Source: Candidatus Hydrogenedentota bacterium
GTDB taxonomy: Bacteria > Hydrogenedentota > Hydrogenedentia > Hydrogenedentales > SLHB01
DNA length: 61,050 nucleotides
Assembly: GCA_019695095.1 (NCBI GenBank)
Contig: JAIBAQ010000014.1
Location: 1 to 61,050, forward strand
Reading direction: 5' to 3'
Shown: one piece after another, positions 1-9,453 of the stretch
Numbering within the stretch: position 1 is the stretch's first letter
Layout: each line of letters begins with the position of its first letter
Program-made: the position numbers and the translations under genes
The notes under the pieces: generated by a model
The model's database searches: none
Seen by the model: only the letters and a program-made list of their open reading frames with translations
Told to the model about the DNA's origin: nothing

Positions 1-490
1 GGCGTTTCCAATGGGCTGTACCGCCATTGACCAACGAACCTCTATGCAGCGTCTTTGGATAGCGCTTGGCCGCTCGGATGCGGTGCGCGCATGTGTGACA
101 TGCAGTTTACCATAGGCACAGGATGCGTGGGGGAATGCGAGGCGTATAAATGATTGCCCGTCCAAGGTTTGAAATGTCGCACGCCGTTGGCGCAGAAAGA
201 CTGTGCGGTTATTCATTGCCTCTGCGCTCGGCGCGGAGAAGAGAGTTTGGACAGGATTAACAAGATTCACAAAATGAACTTGTGTGAAGTAATTGTCGAT
301 GACAACAGGAGAGGGTCTTAATCGTGTGAGTTTTGTAAATCATGTCTAATGAATGATCGTGTGGAGTTGCCGGGATGTAAGTCGTGCATTCCGCCGAATG
401 GCGCATTGACGATATCGCGACACAATGAAGAAGCCGGACTAATCCGGGATATCGGATCAGTCCGGCTGATGGTGCGGATAAGTACGAGAG
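1..490. other. Intergenic region with a dispersed-repeat fragment
   Basis: I find no convincing gene here. Bases 247-270 carry a copy of the dispersed GACAGGATTAACA repeat that recurs near 23.6 kb. The right end holds the hairpin described at 432-467. Short reading frames crossing this stretch have no ribosome-binding site and no family resemblance. Confidence 0.5.
432..467 (-). terminator. Hairpin terminator after the rhamnosidase gene
   Basis: AGCCGGACT, one mismatch and ATCCG pair with CGGAT, one mismatch and AGTCCGGCT around a GGATAT loop. The hairpin begins 24 bases past the stop of the minus-strand GH78 gene. The run of T after it on the minus strand is weak (TCTTCATTG), so termination is likely but not certain. 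Confidence 0.55.
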
Positions 491-2893
491 CTATGGCACG
501 CGTGTTGCCGTGATTCCTCCTGGAAGCGAGGCGGTTTTCACAACGTATCCGGCCGGTAGGTTGAGCCGGTATTTCACTTGGCCGTCTTCCTTCCACCACC
601 GCATTGTGACAACGCCGTCGGGCACCGGGATGCGGCCTTCGCACCATTCGAGGGGCACGTCGGAGATGCGCACCGTGACAGCCTTCTGTCCGGCTTCCAC
701 GACGACGCCCAGCACGTCGCGATAGAGCGTGTGGACGATGTGCGAAGCGAAGCCGTGGTTGCAGCTAGCCTCTTCTTTCACGTTCTCCCAGAGGGTGCCG
801 GTGCGGTCGGCCATGTAGAGCAGGTAGTCGATGGATTCGGGAAGGATCTGCGCGCTGCATCCGTAGCGGGAAAGGATCTCGAAACGCAGCATGTTGCCAA
901 TGAAGGAATTCGCCGCGCCCACTTCAGGGTATAGGCCCTTGTCCTTCCGGTTCGGACCGAATTCATTCACGAGCTTCTTCCACAACTCGGGATGCGTGTC
1001 CGGCGTCGCTACATCGAAAAAGAACGCAAAGTACTGGCAGACTTCGGTTCGATTGCGCGTGACTTCCAGCTTGCCGTCTTTGCGCACGGCGTTGTCGACG
1101 AAGAATTCCCCGTCATAGGATTGCTTGAGGATAACGTCACGCATACGCTTCGCTTGGTCATTCAATTCCGGCATGGAATAGAGGGATCCGGCCGCATCCA
1201 ACACGGAGGCATAGAGCATGTTGGATGGGTAGTTGACGTCCTGCACGTACTTGTTCGCATCGGACCACTCGACGAAGACCCAGCTTTCCAGCTTCTCAAG
1301 CAGGCCGTCTTCATTCTTGAACTTGTCGAAGTACTTCAGAAGCGCCATCACGCGCGGCTTGAGCGCATCGACCATTTCACGGTCGTTGCTACGCTGGTAG
1401 TACTCCTGAAGCTGCATGACGAACCACATCGCCCAGTTCGGGATGAAGACGCCATCGTAGTGATCGGCGGGATAGCACATCGGCAGCATGCCCTCGGGCA
1501 GATCGTCGAACTTGTCGGGGAGCAGGAAGTTCTCGATGAAGTTGCGCTCCACCGTAGTCTGGCCGCAGAGGTCACTCGCAGAACGCGCCGTGAAGAAGCT
1601 GTCGCACAACCAGCCCGCGCGCTCGCGGTGCGGGCAGTCCATGAAGACGTCCACGGAGTTTTGAACGAATGTCTCACGGCCCGCATCAAATAGGCGATTC
1701 AAGCGTACGTCAGACGAGGCAAACTGCGCCTCGCCGGCATCGGCGTTGACATATTCGCGAATGTAGGGATCGGCAACGCCGCAATCGCCGTCCAACACAA
1801 GAATCTTGAGATAGCGCAGTGTGTACGGTTCGATAGATTCAACAGTGTACGTTCCCGGTTCGAGTTCGAACGCAACAATATTGACACATCCAAGCCGACG
1901 CCAATCGACGTCGTTATTTGTCAATACCTCGTCGAACAAGAAGTACAACCGGGACGCTTTCTTGCATTCCAAGGTAGCGCCGATGAAGCCAGTAAGATTC
2001 GTACCGAAGTCCAACACACGATAACCGCCCTTCTTCGTCTGCACTTCAAACGGAGAAGAAGAAAGTGCTGGAGTGCCTTCACGTTTCGAATAGCTGAAAC
2101 GTTGCAGGTCGATGGACGGAGTGACCGCAAGCTCGGCTTCGGGGAATCCCTTGAGTTTGGGCCCCACGTTCACAAACGAACGGTCTTTCCACGGGTGTTC
2201 CGGCGCCGGTCCTTCCGCGGCCGTGCCGTAGCCGAGGTCCATGACGGCGAGGCGCTTCACGAAACGCGGAAACGATATGCCGCGCGCGATGAGCTTCTTT
2301 TCGCCGACAACATCGCATGCAACCTCCGACGTCTTGACGTTGGGGTCGCTACGCCATGCATCGTAGCCGGGTTTCAAACGGTAGTACTCCGTGAACGGGC
2401 GTTGAAAACTGTAGCGGCAGACTTTCTGCACCCGCTCTTCGATGATGTGCGCCGTAAAGGGTTTCGCCGTGTCGCCAGTCGCCGCCAGCACCGTGTCGCC
2501 TTTGCGCACTTCGGCCTGCAGAAACGACGGTTGGTCGAGAACGTAATAACTATTCGAGTTGTAGCCAGCGACTTCCACCGCGATGACGTTTTTGCCTTCA
2601 TTGACGCGGTTCGAGAGGTCCCACTCGTCGACGCGGAAGAACCCCTTTGCAGCACGCGCGGGACCGTATCCCGCAAACCCGCCGTTCACATAGATTCGGT
2701 AAATGGTCGAACCTGTTATCCGCAGCGCCAGCGGATCGCCGCGTTTCGCATCGACTATCGCGCGAAAGCCGACATTGACATTCATCTCCGTGTCGCGGCC
2801 CGCGGGCCAGATTGGTTTCGCCGCGGAGAAGTCCGCAACGGATACATGAAGCGATGCAGCGAGCACCGCCGTTGCCAACAACGAGAAGCCCAT
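491..2893 (-). CDS. Alpha-L-rhamnosidase-like glycoside hydrolase (GH78 type), exported
   Basis: An 800-aa protein that probably removes L-rhamnose from plant or algal polysaccharides outside the cytoplasm. The start at 2893 is chosen because a GGGGG ribosome-binding site precedes it and because the protein then opens with a signal peptide (MGFSLLATAVLAASLHVSVA). An N-terminal beta-rich region (about residues 30-150) contains YVNGGFAGYGPARA, as in the carbohydrate-binding domain of bacterial rhamnosidases. Around residue 418 lies DCPHRERAGWLCD, matching the GH78 DCPxRxERxGWxGD motif at the start of the (alpha/alpha)6 barrel. Length fits the family. It is the last gene of a minus-strand run and follows the GH172 gene by 60 bases. 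Substrate is inferred from family only; activity on other sugars is possible. Confidence 0.82.
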   Translation of the reverse strand: MGFSLLATAVLAASLHVSVADFSAAKPIWPAGRDTEMNVNVGFRAIVDAKRGDPLALRITGSTIYRIYVNGGFAGYGPARAAKGFFRVDEWDLSNRVNEGKNVIAVEVAGYNSNSYYVLDQPSFLQAEVRKGDTVLAATGDTAKPFTAHIIEERVQKVCRYSFQRPFTEYYRLKPGYDAWRSDPNVKTSEVACDVVGEKKLIARGISFPRFVKRLAVMDLGYGTAAEGPAPEHPWKDRSFVNVGPKLKGFPEAELAVTPSIDLQRFSYSKREGTPALSSSPFEVQTKKGGYRVLDFGTNLTGFIGATLECKKASRLYFLFDEVLTNNDVDWRRLGCVNIVAFELEPGTYTVESIEPYTLRYLKILVLDGDCGVADPYIREYVNADAGEAQFASSDVRLNRLFDAGRETFVQNSVDVFMDCPHRERAGWLCDSFFTARSASDLCGQTTVERNFIENFLLPDKFDDLPEGMLPMCYPADHYDGVFIPNWAMWFVMQLQEYYQRSNDREMVDALKPRVMALLKYFDKFKNEDGLLEKLESWVFVEWSDANKYVQDVNYPSNMLYASVLDAAGSLYSMPELNDQAKRMRDVILKQSYDGEFFVDNAVRKDGKLEVTRNRTEVCQYFAFFFDVATPDTHPELWKKLVNEFGPNRKDKGLYPEVGAANSFIGNMLRFEILSRYGCSAQILPESIDYLLYMADRTGTLWENVKEEASCNHGFASHIVHTLYRDVLGVVVEAGQKAVTVRISDVPLEWCEGRIPVPDGVVTMRWWKEDGQVKYRLNLPAGYVVKTASLPGGITATRVP

Positions 2894-2953
2894 GAAGTAC
2901 CCCCTTCTATTCACCCCGCCGTGCAAGACCGGGCCTGTAATTGAAACGTGTGG

Positions 2954-4195
2954 TTATTTGGTTTCGTACGGTTTATCGATCATGCCTTCGATGCGCTGTT
3001 CGACAGGCGCAAGCGGGGGCAGGCCGTTCTCGGGCCGGTCAAGATAAAATAGGGCCACCGCACAGAAATCGTCGCGCCGGTAATAGTTCACCCAAGCGAC
3101 ATCCGGCGAGTCGTGCGCTGCCAAGTCAACGGGCTCCGGCGATTCGAGCAGCCGTACAAACCGGCCTTGATTGTCATTGGCTATGGAGACCGGCTGAATT
3201 TCCACTCCCGCCTTCTGCATTTCCACGACTTCTTTTTTTGACGCTCCGCCCATGTGCTGAATCGTCACACGCAGGTCCCGGTGAAAACAGATCGGCTCGG
3301 GAACATGATACCGGTAGAAGCCATACTGAAGATGCTCTCCATCTGCCACCAGGCTTCCCTGATACCGCCGCTGAAACAGGCCTTGTCCCCAGCCCGTTCC
3401 GATGTAGTCCTCGGTGCCCGTGCCCACGATGGTCGGCCAATCGGTGTCGCCGTCGACGTACATTTTCACTTCGCCTTCGCCCCACCAGCCCACGTTCTCG
3501 GGATGAGCGATCACGCCGATGTGCGCCCCCACGAAACGCCCCTTGCCCTTCACGGCCGGCAGTATCTCGAAGTCCTTGTTGAGCGTTGTGGAAGTCTCGC
3601 GGCGCCAATATGCGTGGAAACAGAGCGCATCGGGATCGGGCTTCGCGGTGACAATGCAATCAATGTCATAGAACAACTGCACGACGTCGCGCTTCGACTC
3701 GTTGGTCAAAGTGACCTTTGCCCCGTTGTGGAACGGCATCGGGATGTAGCAGTTGAACGAGCGGCCTTCGGGATTACAGAAGAACTCATTCTCCATCGCC
3801 ACCGGCCGGCCCAGGATGGCGCAAAAGAAATCGCCGAACGGCACCGACACGGCCGGCGTTGCGGCCCCGTCCCAATACATATCGAGGCGCAGCGCGCGCA
3901 GCATCTGCGGATCGCGCTCACGTATCGTGAACCACATGCGGCGGATTTCGCCGCTGCCCTGCAATTCAAGCAGCGTTTGCGTTTGACCCGCCGGGAGTAA
4001 CTGACACGGGTTCCCCTTGCCGCCTTTGTTCGACTTGCCGCCTTCTCCCTTGGCTCCGGTGGGGTTTTCGAAGCTTACCCAGCGGGATTCCACGCCGTCG
4101 GGAACGCGATACAGGTCGGAACGGGAAGCGCCTTGCGCGCCGGCAACCGATGCAACAAATAGACAGAGCACGGTGAATTGGAGGCATTGTTTCAT
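2954..4195 (-). CDS. GH172 (DUF2961) family protein, exported
   Basis: A 413-aa secreted protein of the DUF2961 family, now glycoside hydrolase family 172, whose characterised members act on D-fructo- or D-arabinofuranosides. The start at 4195 gives a clean signal peptide (KQCLQFTVLCLFVASVAGAQG). Typical family segments are visible: SRWVSFENPTGAKGEGG near the N-terminus, GGKGNP, IRRMWFTI, LRLDMYWDG, and later GTGTEDYIGTGWGQG and YRYHVPEPICF. The family forms a double jelly-roll fold that assembles into oligomers. It starts 15 bases after the stop of the small repeat protein gene and precedes the rhamnosidase gene, so the two hydrolases are probably co-expressed. The exact substrate cannot be read from the sequence. 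Confidence 0.85.
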   Translation of the reverse strand: MKQCLQFTVLCLFVASVAGAQGASRSDLYRVPDGVESRWVSFENPTGAKGEGGKSNKGGKGNPCQLLPAGQTQTLLELQGSGEIRRMWFTIRERDPQMLRALRLDMYWDGAATPAVSVPFGDFFCAILGRPVAMENEFFCNPEGRSFNCYIPMPFHNGAKVTLTNESKRDVVQLFYDIDCIVTAKPDPDALCFHAYWRRETSTTLNKDFEILPAVKGKGRFVGAHIGVIAHPENVGWWGEGEVKMYVDGDTDWPTIVGTGTEDYIGTGWGQGLFQRRYQGSLVADGEHLQYGFYRYHVPEPICFHRDLRVTIQHMGGASKKEVVEMQKAGVEIQPVSIANDNQGRFVRLLESPEPVDLAAHDSPDVAWVNYYRRDDFCAVALFYLDRPENGLPPLAPVEQRIEGMIDKPYETK

Positions 4196-4209
4196 GATGA
4201 GTTTGCCCT

Positions 4210-4743
4210 CTAGTTTTGCTGGGCAGGCTGTGCTGCTTCCGCGGGCGCGGGTGGTTGAGCGGCGTTCCACTTCCATTCGCCGCTTTCACCCTTGACCAGC
4301 GTGGCGATAGGGCCGCCCTGAGCATCGAGAATCGCGAGCGTTGGCGTTTCCTGTTGCTCGAAGCGAACCATCACGCCGGTCTTGCCGGAGCGATCCGTCA
4401 GCACCATGGTGGGCAAATCGTCTGCCCCCATGAGCATCTCGGCCCGCTTGCGTTCGTCTTTGCCCATCACGCCAATGGAAGTGGCTCCGTTGGGATTCAC
4501 GCCCAACGAAACGCGCATCTTGCCCGCCTTGTCCAGCAGTTCCAAATACGACTTTCCTTCGCTATTCACCCCCAACCGTGCACCGGGTCGTCCTTCGGCG
4601 TCGATGGCTTCGAATCGTTGCGAACGCACCACGTTCTCCTCCGCCGATACGCTGCCGTTTGTGGCAAGGATTGCGACCATCCCCCCGACAAACGACGAAC
4701 CCAGCAGCATTCCAACCAGGAGCGCACTTCGCTTCAAGCTCAT
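4210..4743 (-). CDS. Exported or membrane-anchored repeat protein of unknown function
   Basis: A 177-aa protein I do not recognise by name. Residues 8-34 form one hydrophobic segment (signal anchor or signal peptide). The rest is built of short units of the form D-x-x-G-x-x-R/K-x-x-L/M followed by LGVN-x-x-G: DAEGRPGARLGVNSEG, DKAGKMRVSLGVNPNG, DRSGKTGVMV and DAQGGPIATL. This suggests a repetitive beta-strand domain. The C-terminus is a Pro/Ala/Gln tail. The start has a strong AGGAGG site eight bases upstream. It lies between a Sel1-repeat gene (32-base gap) and the GH172 gene (14-base gap), so it belongs to that operon; an envelope role is a guess. Confidence 0.6.
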   Translation of the reverse strand: MSLKRSALLVGMLLGSSFVGGMVAILATNGSVSAEENVVRSQRFEAIDAEGRPGARLGVNSEGKSYLELLDKAGKMRVSLGVNPNGATSIGVMGKDERKRAEMLMGADDLPTMVLTDRSGKTGVMVRFEQQETPTLAILDAQGGPIATLVKGESGEWKWNAAQPPAPAEAAQPAQQN

Positions 4744-4775
4744 CGCGTTCTCCTCCTTTCCCTATGCCGATACCG

Positions 4776-5765
4776 TCACAACAACGGCAATTCCGGTTTA
4801 TCCTCGTCTTTGAGCGGCTCTTCGCGAACCTGCGGTGTCCACGCCAGGAGCCTGCTCTCGATGCGCGTAATCTGCCACGACGTCACTTCTTTCGCAATGG
4901 ATTCACACTGCGCCTTCGCCTCTGGCACGCCCAAGTTGTCCGCGAGCCGCCACCACCACAGTGCCTTATCGAGATTCCTCTCCACAACGCCGCCTTGAGC
5001 GTATGCGCGCGCCAGCCGCACGACGGCGGGCACGTATCCGGCAGCGGCCGATTTATGGTGCCATCGAATGGCCGCGCGAACGTTTCGCGCGGGACTGTCC
5101 TCAGCCTCAAGAATACGCGCCAACTCATATTGCGCCCGCGCATTGCCGAGACGCGCGGCAGGTTCAAGCAGTCTCATCGCTTCGCGCAGGTTGGCTTTGG
5201 CGCCGATCCCCCGCGACAGCATCAAGCCTGCGGCTGTTTGGGCTTCCAGTAATCCGGCATCGGCGGCCTTACGATACAATGCCGCGGCCTCCTCAGGATT
5301 GGCCGCAACCCGAAATCCTCCCGCAGGTTCGACACCGTGTTCGAGCCAGGTTGCCAGTCCATAGCACGCTTCGGGCACTCCATTGTCCGCGGCCAACCTC
5401 AGATACTTCTCCGCTTCGTTCAGGTTTCCGACTCCGCCTAGACCGGTCGCATACAAATAGGCCAAGGGGTAGTAGGCCTCAACGCACTTCCCCTCCGCCG
5501 CTTTGCTAAACCACTCTCTCGCGGTTGGATAGTTTATTAACGCGCGTTTGCCTTCGAAATAGACCATGCCCATTTCGTACTGCATCCGTGCATTGCCTCG
5601 ATCCGCGGCGCGCTTCATCACATCCAGACGCATGATGCGCTCGCCCGAATTTGCGCGCAGTTTGACGATACGCCACGTCCCAATGCCTGCAAACGCGACC
5701 GCTACCGCAAGTATTGCTGTCGTTAAAACGCGCCCAAACGTTGCCTTTCCGGAGTCTCGTTTCAT
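4776..5765 (-). CDS. Sel1-repeat (SLR/TPR-like) protein with N-terminal membrane segment
   Basis: A 329-aa protein with a hydrophobic segment near residues 10-30 (VLTTAILAVAVAFAGIGTWRIV). At least six Sel1-like repeats follow, with A-x-x-G-x-x-x-A-x-Y-x-L-G spacing: AADRGNARMQYEMGMVYFEG, AAEGKCVEAYYPLAYLYATG, AADNGVPEACYGLATWLEHG and others. Sel1 repeats form alpha-helical solenoids that scaffold protein complexes. The start ATG overlaps the stop of the upstream Sel1 gene by four bases (ATGA), so translation is probably coupled. Together the two genes look like a tandem pair at the head of the glycoside hydrolase operon. Binding partners are unknown. Confidence 0.75.
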   Translation of the reverse strand: MKRDSGKATFGRVLTTAILAVAVAFAGIGTWRIVKLRANSGERIMRLDVMKRAADRGNARMQYEMGMVYFEGKRALINYPTAREWFSKAAEGKCVEAYYPLAYLYATGLGGVGNLNEAEKYLRLAADNGVPEACYGLATWLEHGVEPAGGFRVAANPEEAAALYRKAADAGLLEAQTAAGLMLSRGIGAKANLREAMRLLEPAARLGNARAQYELARILEAEDSPARNVRAAIRWHHKSAAAGYVPAVVRLARAYAQGGVVERNLDKALWWWRLADNLGVPEAKAQCESIAKEVTSWQITRIESRLLAWTPQVREEPLKDEDKPELPLL

Positions 5766-6592
5766 GATGCCGCTGCTTGCTCCTCTTGTGAGGTATGCTC
5801 GCGTGCTAGCCTTCTCGCTTCGTCGCGTTGGGACGGCGTCATTGTTTTCTCAAGCGTCTCCAAAACAGCCCGCGCATCCTCAACCCCTTCGTTCAACGCG
5901 GAAGACGCCCACACATACGCATTCACAGGGTCTTTTTCGACGCCCGCGCCTTCCGCGTATATGCGCGCGAGTTCAAGCCGCGCCATGGCGCTGCCGTGAT
6001 TGGCCGCATCGTTGAACCACGCCGCCGCTTTGGCGGCATCACCGGACATGCCCAAGCCCTTCCGTGTAAGCATGCCAAGGCCATACATCGCATTCGCGTC
6101 GCCTTGACGCGCGGCCTCCTCGTACCATTTCGCGGCGGCGGCGAAGTCGTTAGGGAGACCAAAGCCATCCACGTACATCTTCGCCATGCGCGTTTGGGCG
6201 GGCGCCAGACCTTGTTCCGCTGCCTTTCGATACCATGCCGCGGCTCTCTTCATGTCTTGCGGAATTCCGTGCCCGTCTGGAGCCACCGCGCCGATTTCGT
6301 GAAGGCATCCCAGTTTCCATTGCGCTCCCGCATGTCCCCGGTTCGCGGCACCCTCCAGATAAATGAGCGCCTGGACGTAATTGCGTTGAACGTCTCTTCC
6401 TTCGAGGTATCGAAGTCCAAGTTCAAATTGCGCGTTTGCGTGGCCCCGCCAGGCGCCACGCTGCGCCGCGTCCGCGGGCGAGTGACCGCACCCTGTCATC
6501 ATCGCAACGATCAGGCAGAAAACCGGCCAAACAACCGCCCGTTTTGCCGAGCTAGACATAGTGGAAGCCATGGAAACGGAGAGTCTTTTCAT
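5762..6592 (-). CDS. Sel1-repeat lipoprotein
   Basis: A protein of up to 276 aa with Sel1-type repeats (for example GHANAQFELGLRYLEGRDV, AAEQGLAPAQTRMAKMYVDG, AARQGDANAMYGLGMLTRKG, AANHGSAMARLELARIYAEG). A lipobox-like MMTGC after a hydrophobic stretch (VVWPVFCLIVA) suggests cleavage at the cysteine and lipid anchoring. The start is uncertain: ATG codons at 6592, 6571 and 6559 are all in frame, and 6559 would give the most compact lipoprotein signal. It is the first gene of the minus-strand run and overlaps the next Sel1 gene by four bases. A divergent promoter region of about 110 bases separates it from the URO-D-like gene. Confidence 0.7.
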   Translation of the reverse strand: MKRLSVSMASTMSSSAKRAVVWPVFCLIVAMMTGCGHSPADAAQRGAWRGHANAQFELGLRYLEGRDVQRNYVQALIYLEGAANRGHAGAQWKLGCLHEIGAVAPDGHGIPQDMKRAAAWYRKAAEQGLAPAQTRMAKMYVDGFGLPNDFAAAAKWYEEAARQGDANAMYGLGMLTRKGLGMSGDAAKAAAWFNDAANHGSAMARLELARIYAEGAGVEKDPVNAYVWASSALNEGVEDARAVLETLEKTMTPSQRDEARRLAREHTSQEEQAAAS

Positions 6593-6709
6593 GCTCCGTA
6601 GTGTAGCAGACACGACTGGGCCGTGCATCGGCGCAAAAGCGCCCAAACTTGATTCGCACACGGCGACTCTTCAGAGTTGTGCAGGGGGACTACATCAAGG
6701 GGAATGACG

Positions 6710-7765
6710 ATGCCGACCGAATCGATGAGCGGGCGTGAGCGTTGGAATGCTGTCTTGACGCGGAACAAACCCGACCGCGTGCCCATGGACATCTGGATCA
6801 CCAAGGAGGCATTGGTCAATCTCTGCACGTATCTAGATGCAGACCCGTATGATGCCTTCAAGCGTTTGCACATCGACATTCCGATCACGGTGGAGGGGCG
6901 CTACGTCGGACCGCCCCTATCCGACGGCACGGACTACTGGGGGTTGCAGTATCGTGACGTCGATTACGGTTCAGGGGTCTACCCGGAATGCGTCGAACAT
7001 CCTCTCGCCGCATACAACACCATCGAAGAAATTGAGGCCAACTACACCTTTCCGACGGCGGACTGGTTCGATTTCTCACATCTTCCCGAAGTCGTTGAGG
7101 CAGCGGGAGGCAGTCCCATTCGCGGCGGCGGATCGGAACCTTTCCTCTACTACAAATACTTGCGCGGCGATGTCCAGGCCTTCATGGACCTTATCGAGAA
7201 TCCGGAACTTGTCCATTACTGCCTCGACAAGATGTTCGACTTCTGTTACCAGACCACGCTACGAATCTTCGAAACCGTTCCGGGAGCGGTGCAAATCACC
7301 TATGTCGCCGAAGACCTGGGCGGACAAGACAACCTGATGTATGCCCCCAAGCAGATTCGCGAGTTCTTCTTTCCCGGAATGAAGCGCATGATTGAGTTGA
7401 CCCGTCAGCACGGATCGTTCGTGTTTCATCACACCGACGGGGCTGCCCGCGAGATCTTGCCTGATCTAATCGATATCGGCATTCAGGTTTTGAATCCCAT
7501 TCAGTGGCGGTGTCGCGGCATGGAAAGAGAAGGACTCAAACGCGATTTTGGAGACAAGCTGGTCTTTCATGGCGGCGTGGACAACCAACACACGCTACCT
7601 TTCGGAACTGCCGAAGACGTCCGGCAGGAGGTAGTCGACAATCTGCGAATTCTGGGCGCGGGCGGTGGATACATCCTTGCGCCGTGTCACAACATTCAAG
7701 CCGTCTCGCCGCCGGAAAATGTGGTCGCGCTTTACGAGACCGGCTACGAAGAGGGCTGGTGCTAA
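6710..7765 (+). CDS. Uroporphyrinogen decarboxylase (URO-D) fold protein
   Basis: A 351-aa protein of the URO-D superfamily, a TIM barrel shared by HemE and by corrinoid-dependent methyltransferases such as MtaA. The N-terminus MSGRERWNAVLTRNKPDRVP is the usual opening of these proteins, and the C-terminal half carries FVFHHTDGA, DKLVFHGGVDNQHTLPFG and GGGYILAPCHNIQ. The conserved HemE substrate motif is not evident and no other haem gene is nearby. A methyl-transfer or demethylase role is therefore at least as likely as haem synthesis. The ATG at 6710 is preferred over 6704 because AAGGGGA then sits at normal distance. The gene is monocistronic, and a hairpin repeat follows its stop. Confidence 0.75.
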   Translation: MPTESMSGRERWNAVLTRNKPDRVPMDIWITKEALVNLCTYLDADPYDAFKRLHIDIPITVEGRYVGPPLSDGTDYWGLQYRDVDYGSGVYPECVEHPLAAYNTIEEIEANYTFPTADWFDFSHLPEVVEAAGGSPIRGGGSEPFLYYKYLRGDVQAFMDLIENPELVHYCLDKMFDFCYQTTLRIFETVPGAVQITYVAEDLGGQDNLMYAPKQIREFFFPGMKRMIELTRQHGSFVFHHTDGAAREILPDLIDIGIQVLNPIQWRCRGMEREGLKRDFGDKLVFHGGVDNQHTLPFGTAEDVRQEVVDNLRILGAGGGYILAPCHNIQAVSPPENVVALYETGYEEGWC

Positions 7766-7766
7766 C

Positions 7767-7833
7767 CCGCAATTTACATCGGCGTTATTGAGCGCTGACG
7801 CAAATTGCTCACCTGCAAGACTTTGAGGCTGTC
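7767..7833 (+). repeat. Dispersed hairpin repeat, copy A
   Basis: First of four related copies in the window, sharing a GCAATTT...GCAAATTGC inverted repeat followed by a conserved CTCACnTGCAAGACTnTGAGG tail. This copy lies between the convergent stops of the URO-D-like gene and rng. Its stem is weaker than in the other copies because of an A in the first arm. Confidence 0.7.
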
Positions 7834-7851
7834 GCCTCGCTCGGTCTCGCG

Positions 7852-9375
7852 CTACGTCTTTTCAATCTCCGTGCGCGTGCGCGCGCTGATGAACTTGATG
7901 TCGTGAATGTGAAAATCGGATACCGACTCGATTGAGACTTCCCGTTCGAACTCCTTCGCGATTTCTTCGAGCAGTCCCTTGCTCTCCGTGCGCAGGCGCC
8001 GCGCCACGTCGGGATGAAGCTGGATAATCACGCGTTTCTCCTTGGAATGGCAGCACAGCCGCGTCAGCTCTCGCAGCGTTTCCAGCATCATGGTCGTTAC
8101 CGAGCGCACCAACCCGCTGCCTTCGCAGTAGGGGCACGTTTGCGAGAGGGATTTCACGAGGTTGTGCTTGACGCGTTTGCGCGTCATTTCGATCATTCCC
8201 AATTCGCTGACTTCCGACACCGTAGTCTTTGCGCGATCGTTCTTCAGGCAATCCTGGAGTTTGTGGATCAGTTCACGCTTGTTGCGCTCCGATTTCATGT
8301 CGATGAAATCGACGACAATGATGCCGCCAAGGTCGCGCAACCGGACTTGCCGCGCGATTTCTTCGGCAGCTTCCAGGTTGGTCTTGAACACGGTGTCTTC
8401 GAGGTGCTTCGATCCCGTAAAGCGCCCGGTATTCACATCAATGGCCACCAGCGCTTCGGTTTGATCGATGCAGATGTAACCACCGCTCTTCATGTACACC
8501 TGCCGGTTCAGGGCTTTGGCAAGTTCTTTTTCGATACCGAACTTGTCGAAGATCGGCCGCTTTGCGTTGTAGTGCTTCACCCGCTTCTTGAGGCTTGGCG
8601 CGAAGGTGTCCAGGAAGCTTAAAATGCGTTCGTACTCGTCCGCGCTGTCTATGGTAAGTTTGTCGATATCGTTGGTGAACAAATCGCGTATGATGCGCAG
8701 GATCGGGCTCAGGTCTTCGTGCAACAGGCATGGGGCCTTGCCCGTTTCCATTTTCGACATGATGTCGTCCCACACCTTGTTCAGATACCGGACGTCATCC
8801 TGAAACTCGCTCTTCTTCTTCCCTTCGCCCGCCGTTCTCAGAATCAGACCCACTCCCTGGGGACGTATCCCTTGGAGGGTCCGGCGCAAGCGTTCCCGTT
8901 CGCGATCGTCTTCAATCTTGCGCGAGATACCGAGATGTTTGACGGTGGGCATGAATACGATGTAGCGGCCGGGCAAAGTCAGGTAGTTTGTTAACCGGAC
9001 TCCCTTTGTTCCGAGCATGTCCTTGCTGACCTGCACCATAATGTGCTGGTTCTTTTTCAACAAGGATTCGATGCTGGGCGGTTTACCCCGGTGTCCTTTC
9101 TCGCTGGGCTTGACCGTGCCTTCTTCGAACACAAAGTCGCCGGTACCCTCGGCGCCCGCGATGTCGGACACATAGAGAAAGCCGTTCTTCTGCTGGCCGA
9201 TGTCGATAAACGCGGCTTGAATGCCCGGAACGATGGAGTCCACTCGGCCTTTGTAGATGTTTCCGACAAGACTCTTGCTCTCTTCTCGCTCGATTGCCAT
9301 TTCGGCGAGACGCCCGTCTTCGATCAACGCGATGCGTGTCTCCAAGGGGGCTACATTGATCACAAATTCCTTCAT
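7852..9375 (-). CDS. rng: Ribonuclease G (RNase E/G family)
   Basis: A 507-aa endoribonuclease that cuts single-stranded A/U-rich RNA, matures 16S rRNA 5' ends and takes part in mRNA decay. The start at 9375 follows a GGAGG site. Domains in order: an S1 RNA-binding domain (about residues 35-125, with GNIYKGRVDSIVPGIQAAFIDIG), the RNase E/G catalytic domain with metal-binding aspartates in VAIDVNTGRF (about 313) and IIVVDFIDM (about 355), and the zinc-link CPYC near 413. The long C-terminal scaffold of RNase E is absent, so rng fits better than rne. It is the last gene of the mre operon, about 80 bases after rodA, an arrangement known from many bacteria. Confidence 0.93.
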   Translation of the reverse strand: MKEFVINVAPLETRIALIEDGRLAEMAIEREESKSLVGNIYKGRVDSIVPGIQAAFIDIGQQKNGFLYVSDIAGAEGTGDFVFEEGTVKPSEKGHRGKPPSIESLLKKNQHIMVQVSKDMLGTKGVRLTNYLTLPGRYIVFMPTVKHLGISRKIEDDRERERLRRTLQGIRPQGVGLILRTAGEGKKKSEFQDDVRYLNKVWDDIMSKMETGKAPCLLHEDLSPILRIIRDLFTNDIDKLTIDSADEYERILSFLDTFAPSLKKRVKHYNAKRPIFDKFGIEKELAKALNRQVYMKSGGYICIDQTEALVAIDVNTGRFTGSKHLEDTVFKTNLEAAEEIARQVRLRDLGGIIVVDFIDMKSERNKRELIHKLQDCLKNDRAKTTVSEVSELGMIEMTRKRVKHNLVKSLSQTCPYCEGSGLVRSVTTMMLETLRELTRLCCHSKEKRVIIQLHPDVARRLRTESKGLLEEIAKEFEREVSIESVSDFHIHDIKFISARTRTEIEKT

Positions 9376-9453
9376 ACTGCCTCCAGCGCGCAGATTAACG
9401 CCGGGCACGGAAGGGAGGCCGGGGCAGGCATCGGGCAAGAAACCGCGAGCGGA

